Below, one piece after another: positions 34,640-44,208 of a stretch of DNA of 64,000 nucleotides. The stretch comes from Leeuwenhoekiella polynyae (GTDB taxonomy: Bacteria > Bacteroidota > Bacteroidia > Flavobacteriales > Flavobacteriaceae), in contig NZ_QOVK01000011.1 of NCBI RefSeq assembly GCF_004104075.1, forward strand, positions 1-64,000, written 5' to 3'. A program made the position numbers and the translations under genes. The notes beneath the pieces are model-generated. The model had not been told where the DNA came from. It made no database searches and worked only from the letters and a program-made list of their open reading frames with translations. How positions within the stretch are numbered: position 1 is the stretch's first letter; every line of letters starts with the position of its first letter.

Positions 34640-35021
34640 CGTTTTAAAATTTTGTGATTAAACAAAGGGGTGGCCGTCCGGGGTTTTCCCAGCTTTTTGC
34701 TTTACAGCCACCATTGAGTTTTGGAGTACTCCTCTTGTTTTTTTGGAAAGTGGAAATCTTATGCAGCAGCCTTTAGCTACTTTCCAAATTGGCCTTAACC
34801 ACTGCATTATAGATTTCCGTAAGAATGAGTGTTCTAGAAAAGCTATGTTAGCAAGACATAGCAGCAATCATTCTCTGGGACAAAGTAAAGGGAAGCTAAA
34901 CGTGTAGTTGCAGACAGGTTTTGGACATTTTTTAGACAAAAATTGGACACCAGTAAATTCAAGGGTCCACGAAGAATCAGTCTAAAAAATGTCCAATGAT
35001 AATTTGTATTTTTAGGATAAT

Positions 35022-35810
35022 ATGGGGGAAGAAACTAAGAAAAGAATTGTATTACAAGCGTTTGAAAAAGCAAAGGTGTCTTGTCCAGGTGACTCGATAA
35101 ACGCTTGGAGCAATCATATCTCAATGACAATTGACACACCTAGTGCAAAAACCCTAACTAAAGCCTATAATTATTGTACTAGTGAAGGCAAAAATGGCAG
35201 TAGGCCTAGCAAGCATACCCTCAATAGGCTTTGCAAATATTTGGGATATAATGATTTTGCTGAGTTCGTTGAGAAAAACAAAGTAAAGGAACGCGTATAT
35301 GATTCGCCTGATATAAGCCAGAAAGACGAAAATGATGACTCATCCGTAGGCACAGCAACTGTAACGAATCAAAAAAATTGGCGTTCGATCTCTATTTTTG
35401 GGACGTTTGCCCTTACGCTAATAATTGCGGTTTATTTTATCGCTGAGAATAATGCATCCGAACTGGGTGCGTCTGTAAAATGCATGACCTGGACCGGAAC
35501 TGTATACGAAGAAATATCCTGCTCCGCAGGTTCCTATTCTGAATATGGAACTGCAATTGAGCCGTATGATCAAAAACGGTTTGAGAACTTTAGACGTATC
35601 GATGTTGATATCACGACCTTATTTTTTTCTGAACAGAATCAAAAGCCATTGGTCTGGTATTATAAGAATGAAACTGGAGAAATTGAATACTATACTGCTC
35701 CAGGAGTTCATCCGGTAAACGGGAAAACCTTAAAAGCTGTGACCGAATATATCATTGAAAAATATGTCCCTATTCATCAGAATAAATCTTCATCATTTAT
35801 TCGTGATTAA
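35022..35810 (+). CDS. Membrane-tethered regulator-like protein, unknown function
   Basis: 262 aa. The N-terminal half is cytosolic and helical (about 1-90: SRPSKHTLNRLCKYLGYNDF suggests a DNA-binding-like or XRE-related helical domain), a single transmembrane segment follows (SIFGTFALTLIIAVYFIA, about 119-136), and a C-terminal extracytoplasmic domain with two Cys (KCMTWTG, EEISC). Layout matches one-component membrane sensors, but the output domain is not certain. It is divergent from the kinase cluster and followed by a terminator at 35903-35938. Confidence 0.7.
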   Translation: MGEETKKRIVLQAFEKAKVSCPGDSINAWSNHISMTIDTPSAKTLTKAYNYCTSEGKNGSRPSKHTLNRLCKYLGYNDFAEFVEKNKVKERVYDSPDISQKDENDDSSVGTATVTNQKNWRSISIFGTFALTLIIAVYFIAENNASELGASVKCMTWTGTVYEEISCSAGSYSEYGTAIEPYDQKRFENFRRIDVDITTLFFSEQNQKPLVWYYKNETGEIEYYTAPGVHPVNGKTLKAVTEYIIEKYVPIHQNKSSSFIRD

Positions 35811-35863
35811 ATCAGCTGCTTTCAAGTAGGATAAAGAAGAATCTAAACGAAATTTTAAAATCG

Positions 35864-35897
35864 GGTGTACGATTCGGTGAGTTATTGAAAAATAGCG
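35864..35897 (+). repeat. Dispersed repeat, copy 1 (GGTGTACGATTCGGTGAGT)
   Basis: GGTGTACGATTCGGTGAG is identical at 48223-48240, and similarity continues through TATTGAAAAATAGC versus CATT-AAAAATAGC. Both copies lie just downstream of a plus-strand regulatory gene. Could be IS-end relics or a 3'-UTR element. Confidence 0.6.
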
Positions 35898-35902
35898 TCT
35901 TA

Positions 35903-35938
35903 ATCAAAAAGACCTTCTTTACAGAAGGCCCTTTTGAT
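35903..35938. terminator. Bidirectional terminator
   Basis: ATCAAAAAGaCCTTCT and AGAAGGccCTTTTGAT form an almost perfect hairpin with A- and T-rich ends. It lies between the plus-strand regulator gene and the end of the leftward PUL operon, and can serve both. Confidence 0.75.
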
Positions 35939-35967
35939 TAAAAATAATAGGTAAAATACTTACTCTA

Positions 35968-37029
35968 TTATTTAGTATTCTTTTTATTAAGCTTCTTAAT
36001 TAGATTAATCTCATCTTGTCTATAGGGTGTTCCATCTTTTCTGAAAACATCATGAAACCATTCTACCGGTTCTTCGCCAGATTCTATTGGAGTATCCCAG
36101 GCATAAATCGTATTGGTTTTTCCATTAACAAGTCCCCAATTAATCGCTCCTATATTGTATTCTGCCAGCATAGGTAGGGTGTTTGAAAATCTGTTGTTAC
36201 GAGTGCGTGCCATATATTCGGTACAAATCATAGGCCGATCGTGAGATTTAAGCAGTTGTATAACCCGACGATGCCAGTCTGGACTTTCATAATCGTGATA
36301 GGTGATAATATCTGAATTTTGTGCCTGAAAAGCATTCAGTTCTGTAAAGCTCCAGTCCCATAATCCCGCAGATAACGGTTGAGAAGGCTTTACCTCTCGT
36401 GCCCAGGCAAAAACATTCTTAAGCAGGGGCATGCTTTCCGTTTTCTTACCACTATTACCGGGCTCATTATATAAATCCCACAACAACACGCGATCATCGT
36501 TTTTAAAGGTTTCGATTATATCCTGAACATATTTTTTAAGTTCAGGTGAGTTAGCCATGTCCTTTGAAGCAGGGTATCCCGGATCTTGCATCCACCCGCT
36601 ATTATGTACTCCGGGTTTTGGAGCTCGCTGTTTGCCTATCTCAGGATTAGGATCCCAAACATCATCAAAAATGACTAAAATCGTTTTGATGTTGTGTTTA
36701 TCCGCAAGGCCTAAATAGGTGTTTACACGCTTTTTAAAACCTTCGGGGTCTGCTTTATAAGCCAGGCTATGCAAATAAACACGCATGGTATTAAAACCTA
36801 TGTCTTCAGCATAACCCAGCTCCCGATCTATGGTTTCTGGATCAAAGGTATCTTCCTGCCACATTTCGAGCTGATTGATTGCGGTACTGGGTATAAAATT
36901 AGCTCCGGTAATCCAGTCTTGAGCGGCATACCAGGCATCTGCTTTTTCTTTACTCCAACGCTGCTGAGCGTGTATGGTCGATAGACCTGCCAAAAGACAA
37001 ATCATAAATAGTGTAAGCTTTTTCATCAT
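35968..37029 (-). CDS. GH5-like (clan GH-A) secreted glycoside hydrolase
   Basis: 353 aa with a signal peptide (LFMICLLAGLSTIHAQ). The TIM-barrel signature of clan GH-A is visible: NTMRVYLHSL, LLWDLYNEPGN with the acid/base Glu (about residue 171), and MICTEYMART with the nucleophile Glu (about 270). Exact family (GH5 or a GH2-like barrel) and substrate cannot be set by eye. It is the last gene of the PUL operon, 1 bp after a GH43, and probably attacks the backbone of the same polysaccharide. Confidence 0.8.
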   Translation of the reverse strand: MMKKLTLFMICLLAGLSTIHAQQRWSKEKADAWYAAQDWITGANFIPSTAINQLEMWQEDTFDPETIDRELGYAEDIGFNTMRVYLHSLAYKADPEGFKKRVNTYLGLADKHNIKTILVIFDDVWDPNPEIGKQRAPKPGVHNSGWMQDPGYPASKDMANSPELKKYVQDIIETFKNDDRVLLWDLYNEPGNSGKKTESMPLLKNVFAWAREVKPSQPLSAGLWDWSFTELNAFQAQNSDIITYHDYESPDWHRRVIQLLKSHDRPMICTEYMARTRNNRFSNTLPMLAEYNIGAINWGLVNGKTNTIYAWDTPIESGEEPVEWFHDVFRKDGTPYRQDEINLIKKLNKKNTK

Positions 37030-37030
37030 T

Positions 37031-38056
37031 TTAATTTGCTAAGGGTATTGCTAATTTGGTTTGTGTAGAAAAGGGAACTCCAAGGTTGGGCGTGCCATCG
37101 TCATTCCAGTTAATCTTTTGCATTCTGGGTGACCGTTTACCACCACAACCGTCTCCGGGATTGTCATTTGCATGATATAAAATCCAATCTTCAGAACCAT
37201 CGGGAGACTTAAAAAAAGAATTATGTCCGGGAGCGTACACCCCATTTTCCTCCGATTTTATAAAAATGGGCTTCGACTTCTTATCCCACGCCACCGGGTC
37301 TAACAAATCATCTCCTGTAAATTCAATAAGTCCTAAAGAGTAATAATCGGTCCAGCATCCACTGGCAGAGAAGACGATAAAAACCTTACCATTATGTTCT
37401 AAAAACTGAGGCCCTTCATTTACATTCACGTGTGGAGGATTTTTAGCGTCATTTAAATCTCCCTGCTTTTCCCAGTTATGCGTAGGCTCGGCGAGTAAGA
37501 CCCGGTTACCTTCAAGAGTCCAGGGGTTTGACATTTTTGCTATATAAATATTCTGCTGTTCATTAACATCTCCTTCCCAGCCAGACCATACCATATACAA
37601 CTGATCTTTATAATCAAACACATTGCCATCTATAGCCCAGCGATCGGGATGCGCAGCAAGTTTGCCTTTAAACTCCCAGTTTTCACTAAACGGGTCATTG
37701 CTGGTATTTTGAATCGCATACATTCTGTGATTGGTATTATCCCCGTCATCTGCTGCAAAATAAACGTACCATGCCTTATCTATAAAGTGTATTTCTGGAG
37801 CCCAGATCTCGTGACTGTAGACTGTTCCTTTAGGTGGAATCCAAATGGTTTTAGACTCTGCCTGGCGTAGGTTTGCTAAATTCCTGGTTTTGTAAAGAAC
37901 AATGCGGTTCCCTACGGTATGGGTATAGTAATAAAAGCCATCAACATAAATACTATATGGGTCTGCTCCCGAATCTAAAACCGGATTCTGAAAAGATTGT
38001 GCATAAACTACTCCATTCATTAAACAGGCGATTAAGCCTATAAGTACTATTCTCAT
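37031..38056 (-). CDS. GH43 glycoside hydrolase (arabinofuranosidase-like)
   Basis: 341 aa with signal peptide (LIGLIACLMNGVVYAQ). Five-bladed propeller signature: DSGADPYSIYVDGFYYYT (base Asp), HEIWAPEIHFIDKAWYVYF, RWAIDGNVFDYKDQLYMVWS (pKa Asp) and VNEGPQFLEH (acid Glu). It resembles subfamily 26-type exo-alpha-arabinofuranosidases, by memory of motif spacing. A close paralogue precedes it (about 5 bp apart). Likely releases arabinose from glycans taken up through SusCD. Confidence 0.87.
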   Translation of the reverse strand: MRIVLIGLIACLMNGVVYAQSFQNPVLDSGADPYSIYVDGFYYYTHTVGNRIVLYKTRNLANLRQAESKTIWIPPKGTVYSHEIWAPEIHFIDKAWYVYFAADDGDNTNHRMYAIQNTSNDPFSENWEFKGKLAAHPDRWAIDGNVFDYKDQLYMVWSGWEGDVNEQQNIYIAKMSNPWTLEGNRVLLAEPTHNWEKQGDLNDAKNPPHVNVNEGPQFLEHNGKVFIVFSASGCWTDYYSLGLIEFTGDDLLDPVAWDKKSKPIFIKSEENGVYAPGHNSFFKSPDGSEDWILYHANDNPGDGCGGKRSPRMQKINWNDDGTPNLGVPFSTQTKLAIPLAN

Positions 38057-38061
38057 TCAAA

Positions 38062-39159
38062 TTAATTTTGTGCAGGTTGATCGATTTCAAGACCTGTTGC
38101 AACAGGTTCTCCAAAATTGGGCTTTCCGTTTGAGTCAAAAGTAAAGGACTGCATACGTACCGTTCGGCTTCCTGAACAGCCCATACCCGAATTGGGATTT
38201 GCATGATATATGAGCCAGTCTTCAGAACCATCAGGAGATTTAAAAAATGAATTATGACCGGGACCAAAAGCATTAGCCGACGGTTTTTTAGTAAACACAG
38301 GTTGATCAGATTTAATCCAGTCTGAAGCAACCAACGGATTCCCATTTTCCTTCAGCGTGAGCATTCCCAGAGCATAATCATCGGTACCGCAAAAACTGGC
38401 AGAATAAACCATAAAATAGGTGTCAGGACCTTTTAAAACCTCAGGGGCTTCATTAACTCCAAAGCCATTACGCTCCCAGCCGTATTCTGGCTCTGTTAAT
38501 AAAGTGACGTCACCAGTAAGCGTCCAGGGATTAGTCATCTCAGAAATATAGATTTTTTGAGTGAGGTCTGTATTGGTCTTATCCGGCCTTCCAGACCACA
38601 GAAAGTATCGTTTTCCTCCGTGCTCCATCACCGTGCCGTCAATTGCCCAAAAATCGGCCTGATCGCTATAAATCTTCCCCTTATCTTCCCAAGTTCCCTG
38701 CATGGGATCGCTATTGGAATTTTCAAGCACCCAGGTACGCTGATTGATATCATCCCCGTCACCCGCCGTATAATAAATGTACCATTTACCATCGAGTTTA
38801 AAAATTTCAGGTGCCCATATATTTCTTGAATTAGGGGTGCCCGCCGTAGGTCTAAACACTTCTTTAGACGTGGCAGAAGCTAAATCTTCAATCGCTTCGG
38901 TCTCCCAAAGCCGTAGCGCATTGCCCACGGTATGCATATAATAGTAGGTATCACCATCTTTAAAAACAAAGGGATCTGCACCGGTTATCAATGGGTTTGT
39001 AAAAGTGGTTTCTTCTACCGGTTCAATAATTTCAATGGGTGGATTATCACTCTTGGAGCAGGAAAGACCTGCTCCAAATAAGACGATCACACACAGCGCT
39101 ATTACCACTAGTTCATTTCTTTTATTCATTCTTCTCATAGACTTCAACTTACGCCCCAT
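38062..39159 (-). CDS. GH43 glycoside hydrolase, lipoprotein
   Basis: 365 aa with a lipoprotein signal (IALCVIVLFGAGLSC), so probably on the outer membrane or cell surface. Catalytic motifs: LITGADPFVFKDGDTYYYMH, NIWAPEIFKLDGKWYIYY, FWAIDGTVMEHGGKRYFLWS and VNEAPEVLKG. In the last the usual Gly after the acid Glu is Ala. Paralogous to the next gene downstream, perhaps with different cell location. An alternative start is Met10 (MRRMNKRN region). Confidence 0.87.
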   Translation of the reverse strand: MGRKLKSMRRMNKRNELVVIALCVIVLFGAGLSCSKSDNPPIEIIEPVEETTFTNPLITGADPFVFKDGDTYYYMHTVGNALRLWETEAIEDLASATSKEVFRPTAGTPNSRNIWAPEIFKLDGKWYIYYTAGDGDDINQRTWVLENSNSDPMQGTWEDKGKIYSDQADFWAIDGTVMEHGGKRYFLWSGRPDKTNTDLTQKIYISEMTNPWTLTGDVTLLTEPEYGWERNGFGVNEAPEVLKGPDTYFMVYSASFCGTDDYALGMLTLKENGNPLVASDWIKSDQPVFTKKPSANAFGPGHNSFFKSPDGSEDWLIYHANPNSGMGCSGSRTVRMQSFTFDSNGKPNFGEPVATGLEIDQPAQN

Positions 39160-39173
39160 TTTAGAGGTTGTAA

Positions 39174-40736
39174 TTAATAATTGGGATTTTGAGTAAGATT
39201 TGGATTTAAATCGATATCCCGTTGTGGAATGGGATAATTCTCATGTTTTCCTACCACAAAATTCTGAAATTCAGGATCCCTGGAGCTTAATTCAGGACCC
39301 AGGTCACCCCAACGCTTAAGGTCAGCAAAACGCCAGGCTTCACCTGAAAGCTCAGTAATACGTTCGTGCTTCAGTTGCTCCAAAAATTCATCCTGATTTA
39401 AATTAGGCATTGCTGTAGAAAGCGGTGCCAGCCCGGCACGTTCCCTTACACGGTCTACATAAGCATATGCTTCCTGAGTGCGGTCTAAGCCATTTAAAGC
39501 TTCAGCATACATCAACAACACATCTGCATACCGGATGAGCCTGTAGTTGTTAGGTGAACGAAAACCTTCCTGATTTTTCCAGTGATCGTTCAGTAATTTT
39601 CTAAACCAAACACCATTTGCATTAGGACCATTACCATATCGGCTGCTGAAACTTTGACCGTAAACCTGCGTAGCATCTGGCCCTGCAGGATCCATAAAGT
39701 CAAATATAAATGAAGCAGCAAGACGCGGATCCCGATCTCCACTTACGGTGGTTTCTTCTAAAAATTCATCAATAAGCCATCTGCGAGCAGCACCATCATT
39801 AAAACCAATACCTGGAGGTGCATAAAACTGGGCTATAGAAGTTCCGGTATTATTTACACGGCTTTCATCAACATCATTATCAGTGGTTTCAGAAAGGTTC
39901 TCCTGAAATTGAATTTCGAATACAGACTCTATATTATTTTCTGTAGAGATCAGGAAATTATCCCTATAGTTTTGGGTGAGGTCATATACATTCGCTCCAG
40001 GTCCTTCTACCATCCATTCGAAGGCTGCCGCAGCTTCAGTAAATTGGCCTTGTTGCAAGTGCGTTTTACCTAATAAAGCGTATGCAGCTCCACGTGTTGC
40101 TCTACCCAGGTCAATTCCTGTATAAGATACTGGCAGGGCTGCAATGGCATCCTCAAGATCTGCGGCGACCTGAGCATAGGCTTCAGCTGTAGTTGCATTA
40201 GGAGGCGTATCTAATGGCTGGGAAGGTTCAAGCATGAGTGGAGGTCTACCATAGTAAAGGGTCAGATTAAAATAGAAAAGCGCTCTTAAAAATTTTGCTT
40301 CTCCTATCAAACGAGCTTTTAGGTCATTATCCATCTCAATCTCAGGCACGTAAGCAATCACCTGATTGGCCCGAAAAATACCAACATACATATTTTGCCA
40401 GGTTTCTGCAGTAAGGTTTTGATTGTAATTATTTTGGTCAAAACTCATCAGATTGTTTAAGCCAATATCCCCACCAGATCCAAAGCCCTCGTCAGCATGC
40501 AACGAACCATGATAGTACATCCATCGGGAATAGGTTGAGGCTGTTCTGTAAAACGTACTGTATATAGCATTGACTCCTTTTTGTGCATCGTCAGCATTTT
40601 GCCAAAAGCTGGCAATTGTTGGTGAATTAGGGTTAGGTTCATCAAAATCCCTATCGCAGGATGTAAAACCTAATACAAGTATTAGTCCTAATTTATATAT
40701 CGTTTTCATATTGCTTATGTTTTTGAAATGATTCAT
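39174..40736 (-). CDS. susD: SusD-like outer-membrane glycan-binding lipoprotein
   Basis: 520 aa. The lipoprotein signal LGLILVLGFTSCDRD (Cys at about 27) is preceded by a few extra residues; the internal Met10 may be the true start. Typical SusD elements: NPNSPTIASFWQNADDAQKG, TAETWQNMYVGIFRANQVI, AKFLRALFYFNLTLYYG, and the C-terminal RYADVLLMYAEALN and ERITELSGEAWRFADLKRWG. It forms the lid of the TonB-dependent importer encoded 2 bp upstream. Confidence 0.95.
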   Translation of the reverse strand: MNHFKNISNMKTIYKLGLILVLGFTSCDRDFDEPNPNSPTIASFWQNADDAQKGVNAIYSTFYRTASTYSRWMYYHGSLHADEGFGSGGDIGLNNLMSFDQNNYNQNLTAETWQNMYVGIFRANQVIAYVPEIEMDNDLKARLIGEAKFLRALFYFNLTLYYGRPPLMLEPSQPLDTPPNATTAEAYAQVAADLEDAIAALPVSYTGIDLGRATRGAAYALLGKTHLQQGQFTEAAAAFEWMVEGPGANVYDLTQNYRDNFLISTENNIESVFEIQFQENLSETTDNDVDESRVNNTGTSIAQFYAPPGIGFNDGAARRWLIDEFLEETTVSGDRDPRLAASFIFDFMDPAGPDATQVYGQSFSSRYGNGPNANGVWFRKLLNDHWKNQEGFRSPNNYRLIRYADVLLMYAEALNGLDRTQEAYAYVDRVRERAGLAPLSTAMPNLNQDEFLEQLKHERITELSGEAWRFADLKRWGDLGPELSSRDPEFQNFVVGKHENYPIPQRDIDLNPNLTQNPNY

Positions 40737-40738
40737 TC

Positions 40739-43700
40739 TTAAAATCCTACGTTTAGTCCTACTGAAAAAATACGTGAAGATGGATAGTTTCCTGCATCAA
40801 CCCCGGGTTCCAGGTTAATGTTAGCTCCTACGACATCAGGATCTAAACCAGAATATCCGGTGAAAGTGAGCAGATTCTGTCCGCTTAGATAAATACGGGT
40901 GTTCGCAATTCCATACTGGTTTAAGAAACTTGCCGGCAGATTATAGCCTAATTCTACATTGCGCACTCTTACATAAGTTCCGTCTTCTATCCATCGATCT
41001 GAGTTGCCACGGGTATTTGAAATAATACCACGGTCTGCAGGCTGACCTCCGTAAGCATATGCAACACCCAGTCTGGGGTCTGAAGTATTTGTATTATCGG
41101 GTCTCCAAGGATTTATAGATCTTCTGTAATTTGAATAGCCATAGCCATCCAGTTCACGTCGTACATCATTGTATAAATCGCCTCCAAAAGATCCGTAAAG
41201 CTGAACGCTCAAATTAAAGTTTTTGTAAGCTGAATTGAATTGTAAACCTGCAGTAAAGTCTGGCCAAGGAGAGCCTACATACATGCGGTCCTTATCGTTA
41301 ATATCATCATTAGAACCGTCATCTACAGCATTTACATATCTAATATCTCCCGGCTGAGCATAAGCTGCCTGAGCCTGATGATCTTCAATTTCCTGCTGAT
41401 TCTGAAAGATACCGTCTGTTTTAAGTACGAAATATTCACCTATGGAGCGCCCCACCTGTGAACGGGTATTTCCTACCTGAATATAATCGCGGGGTAATCC
41501 TGTTTCTTCATCAATTCCCAAATTACCCAAAGCAAGAATCTTGTTACGAATAAAGCTGATGTTACCCGCAATATCCCAAGTAAAAGATCCAGTAGATCGG
41601 GGTCTGTAACTAAGGTCAAGTTCCAAACCTTTGTTTTCTATAGAACCAATATTTACAATAGGATCTCCCTGTAAATTCCCCAAATAGGAAGGTAAAGGCT
41701 GAGGCAGCAATACATCATCTGAAACTGCACGATACATATCAAATGTAACATTAAACTGACTGTTGAAAAGTGAAGCGTCAAAACCTAAGTTGGTTGTTTT
41801 CTTTTCTTCCCAACGCAAATCTCCGGAAGCCAGTCTGGCTTGCGTGGCACCGGGTACGCCGGTTTGATTTGGTCCAAAAACGGCATTAGGCCCTTGATTG
41901 AGAAAACCGGTATATTGATAAACTCCCAGATTGGCAGAACCCAGCACCCCATAAGAACCTCTCAGTTTCAGACTAGAAACCCACGATACATCAAAAAAGT
42001 TTTCATTAGAAATACGCCATGCTCCGGCAATTGAGGGAAAGTTACCTCTTCTAAATTCCGGAGAAAATCTGGAATCCTTATCAGATCTGAAAGTCAGTGT
42101 CAATAAGTATTTATCATCATAGGTGTAATTTAAACGACCCAGATACGAATCAATTAAATATTTAGTCATTTCGCCGGAGGCATTGCGATCGCCCGGTAAA
42201 TTGCTGGTAGACGAAATTGTTGTAAAGTAATTTTCCCCAAATTGAGCTAAAAACAATCCGCTTCCTGCAGTGTAATCGGTTTGATAGGTTTGTTGGGTAT
42301 AACCAGCTACCCCGTTAAAGCTATGTTTACCGAGGGTATAATCAAAGTTTAATGTATGCTCAAAAAGATAGCTCAAAAACTGAGAGCGAGTTTCATTTAC
42401 GCTGCTGTTTTCGGGAGATTGGTTTTGATACCAAGATCCTTCTTTACGTACATTTTTGGTTTTATCAAAACTGGTTTCAACACCGGCATTAAAACGGTAT
42501 TTGAGTCCATCTACGATTTGAAAATCAACAAAGGCATTACCTAGTATTTTGACATAATTAGCAGAAGTAGAAGTAATGTTTGAAATCGCAGCCGGGTTAC
42601 GCGCAAAGGTATTTACCGTATTGGTAGAACCATAGCCCCAACCACCAGGGTTAGAATCAGAAATTAAATCATCACTTTGCACCGGAATAATAGGAACGTT
42701 ACTCCACATATCAAACCAGGGGTTACCTACAGCAAAACCACCGGTAAAAGGACTGTCGTTTCTGCTGTTAGTTAACGAGAGGTTTTCTCCAAAAGTAAAT
42801 CGACCTTTTTCGGTCTCACTATTAATACGTAATGACATGCGATCAAACTTACGGCCTATTAAAGTACCCTGATCTTTAAAATAGCCGGCAGAGAACGCAT
42901 AGGTATGCGTCTCGCTTCCTCCCGAAAGCGTGGCATTAATGTCCTGAACAAATCCCGTGCGCAGGCTTTGATCGCTCCAATCAGTATTTACCTCGCCATC
43001 CCAATTGGCTACGGCAGGCTGCAATGTATAGCCTGCAGCATTGTAAGCATTGGTATTGGTAATTACATATTCTGAAGCATTCATCATATCATACTCATTA
43101 GGGATGGAGGATATGCTGTAACGTGTATTTAGCGTGAATTTTTGTTTACCGGCTTTACCTTTAACCGTAGTAATGATAATTACACCATTTGCAGCTCGTG
43201 ACCCGTAGATTGCAGCCGCAGAAGCATCCTTTAATACCTGAATGCTGGCAACATCATTGGGGTTAATGGTAATATTGGGATCTGCAAACATCCCGTCAAT
43301 AATGTAAAGCGGACTCGCATTTCCGTAAAAAGTGCTTAGCCCACGTATGTTAACCACCGCATTCTGCCCGGGTGCTCCCCCATTTCGTACATTTATTCCG
43401 GGTGAAAGACCCTGCAGTGCTTCAGGTACAGATCGTTTTACAACATTTTCAGTCGCTTCGGTATCCACGAGCCCTGTAGCTCCCGTCAGGTCCTTTTTAC
43501 TTACGCTTTGGTAGCCTATTACCACAACCTCATCAAGGGCTGCAATATCTTCTTCAAGCTGAACATTGATAGTCGTTTGACTACTCACAGCAATTTCTTT
43601 GGTTTTAAAACCCACATAACTGAATACAAGTATATCATCAGAACCTGCTTCAATAGTGTAAAAACCATCCATATCTGCAGCTGTACCCGTTGAACTGCCT

Positions 43701-43855
43701 TCAACCAAAATATTAGCAAACGGGATAGGCTCCCCTTCAGTATTCGTTACGGTTCCGGAAATGGTTTTGTTTTGCGCAAACGTTTGAGCGAATGAAAGCA
43801 AAAAAAGCATCAATAACCCAAATGTTTTAAAATAGAAATGTTGATTAGTTCTCAT
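40739..43855 (-). CDS. susC: SusC-like TonB-dependent glycan transporter
   Basis: 1038 aa with signal peptide, a carboxypeptidase-D-like N-terminal domain (KTISGTVTNTEGEPIPFANI), the plug domain including the SusC-type VVVIGYQSVSKKDLTGA and IRGLSTFYGNASPLYIIDG, and a C-terminal beta-barrel ending in SVGLNVGF. Imports oligosaccharides across the outer membrane with SusD. First gene of the five-gene leftward PUL operon and divergent from the hybrid two-component regulator, which presumably activates it from the 43856-44208 intergenic region. Confidence 0.96.
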   Translation of the reverse strand: MRTNQHFYFKTFGLLMLFLLSFAQTFAQNKTISGTVTNTEGEPIPFANILVEGSSTGTAADMDGFYTIEAGSDDILVFSYVGFKTKEIAVSSQTTINVQLEEDIAALDEVVVIGYQSVSKKDLTGATGLVDTEATENVVKRSVPEALQGLSPGINVRNGGAPGQNAVVNIRGLSTFYGNASPLYIIDGMFADPNITINPNDVASIQVLKDASAAAIYGSRAANGVIIITTVKGKAGKQKFTLNTRYSISSIPNEYDMMNASEYVITNTNAYNAAGYTLQPAVANWDGEVNTDWSDQSLRTGFVQDINATLSGGSETHTYAFSAGYFKDQGTLIGRKFDRMSLRINSETEKGRFTFGENLSLTNSRNDSPFTGGFAVGNPWFDMWSNVPIIPVQSDDLISDSNPGGWGYGSTNTVNTFARNPAAISNITSTSANYVKILGNAFVDFQIVDGLKYRFNAGVETSFDKTKNVRKEGSWYQNQSPENSSVNETRSQFLSYLFEHTLNFDYTLGKHSFNGVAGYTQQTYQTDYTAGSGLFLAQFGENYFTTISSTSNLPGDRNASGEMTKYLIDSYLGRLNYTYDDKYLLTLTFRSDKDSRFSPEFRRGNFPSIAGAWRISNENFFDVSWVSSLKLRGSYGVLGSANLGVYQYTGFLNQGPNAVFGPNQTGVPGATQARLASGDLRWEEKKTTNLGFDASLFNSQFNVTFDMYRAVSDDVLLPQPLPSYLGNLQGDPIVNIGSIENKGLELDLSYRPRSTGSFTWDIAGNISFIRNKILALGNLGIDEETGLPRDYIQVGNTRSQVGRSIGEYFVLKTDGIFQNQQEIEDHQAQAAYAQPGDIRYVNAVDDGSNDDINDKDRMYVGSPWPDFTAGLQFNSAYKNFNLSVQLYGSFGGDLYNDVRRELDGYGYSNYRRSINPWRPDNTNTSDPRLGVAYAYGGQPADRGIISNTRGNSDRWIEDGTYVRVRNVELGYNLPASFLNQYGIANTRIYLSGQNLLTFTGYSGLDPDVVGANINLEPGVDAGNYPSSRIFSVGLNVGF

Positions 43856-44208
43856 AGAATTTCGTTTAGAAATTTTGATTAATTATGAAATTGCAACAAA
43901 TTGAATTCTTTACTCTGTCAACTGATTTCTCCTAACTCCCAAACAGACAAGCTGTCAATTCAAAAATTCTTAATTTAGCTGTATTGTTTCTAAGAATCTA
44001 TCAATTTTGAGAAGCAATTATTACCGATTCGTCGCTTTACAAAAGAGGTTATAATATTTGAAATGAGAATTATGCTTGTATTTCAATCTTTCTACAAAAC
44101 AGGTCAACATCAATAAAAAGTTAAACCCGGGAGTGTTCTGAACTAAATAGTAGAAGAATGAGACAATTTGATTTTATATGGTATCAGTTAAATAACGTGC
44201 TTTGCAGT
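43856..44208. promoter_or_regulatory. Divergent promoter region between susC and the PUL regulator
   Basis: About 350 AT-rich bases separate the start codons of the SusC gene and the hybrid regulator. This is the expected place for PUL promoters and regulator binding sites. I saw no exact -33/-7 pair or repeated operator motif, and no match to the guide RNAs at 9.4-9.9 kb. Confidence 0.4.

Noticed and set aside
34658-34867. 69-codon ORF upstream of the small lipoprotein gene
   Set aside because: No family pattern and no coupling with neighbours. More likely untranslated leader DNA.
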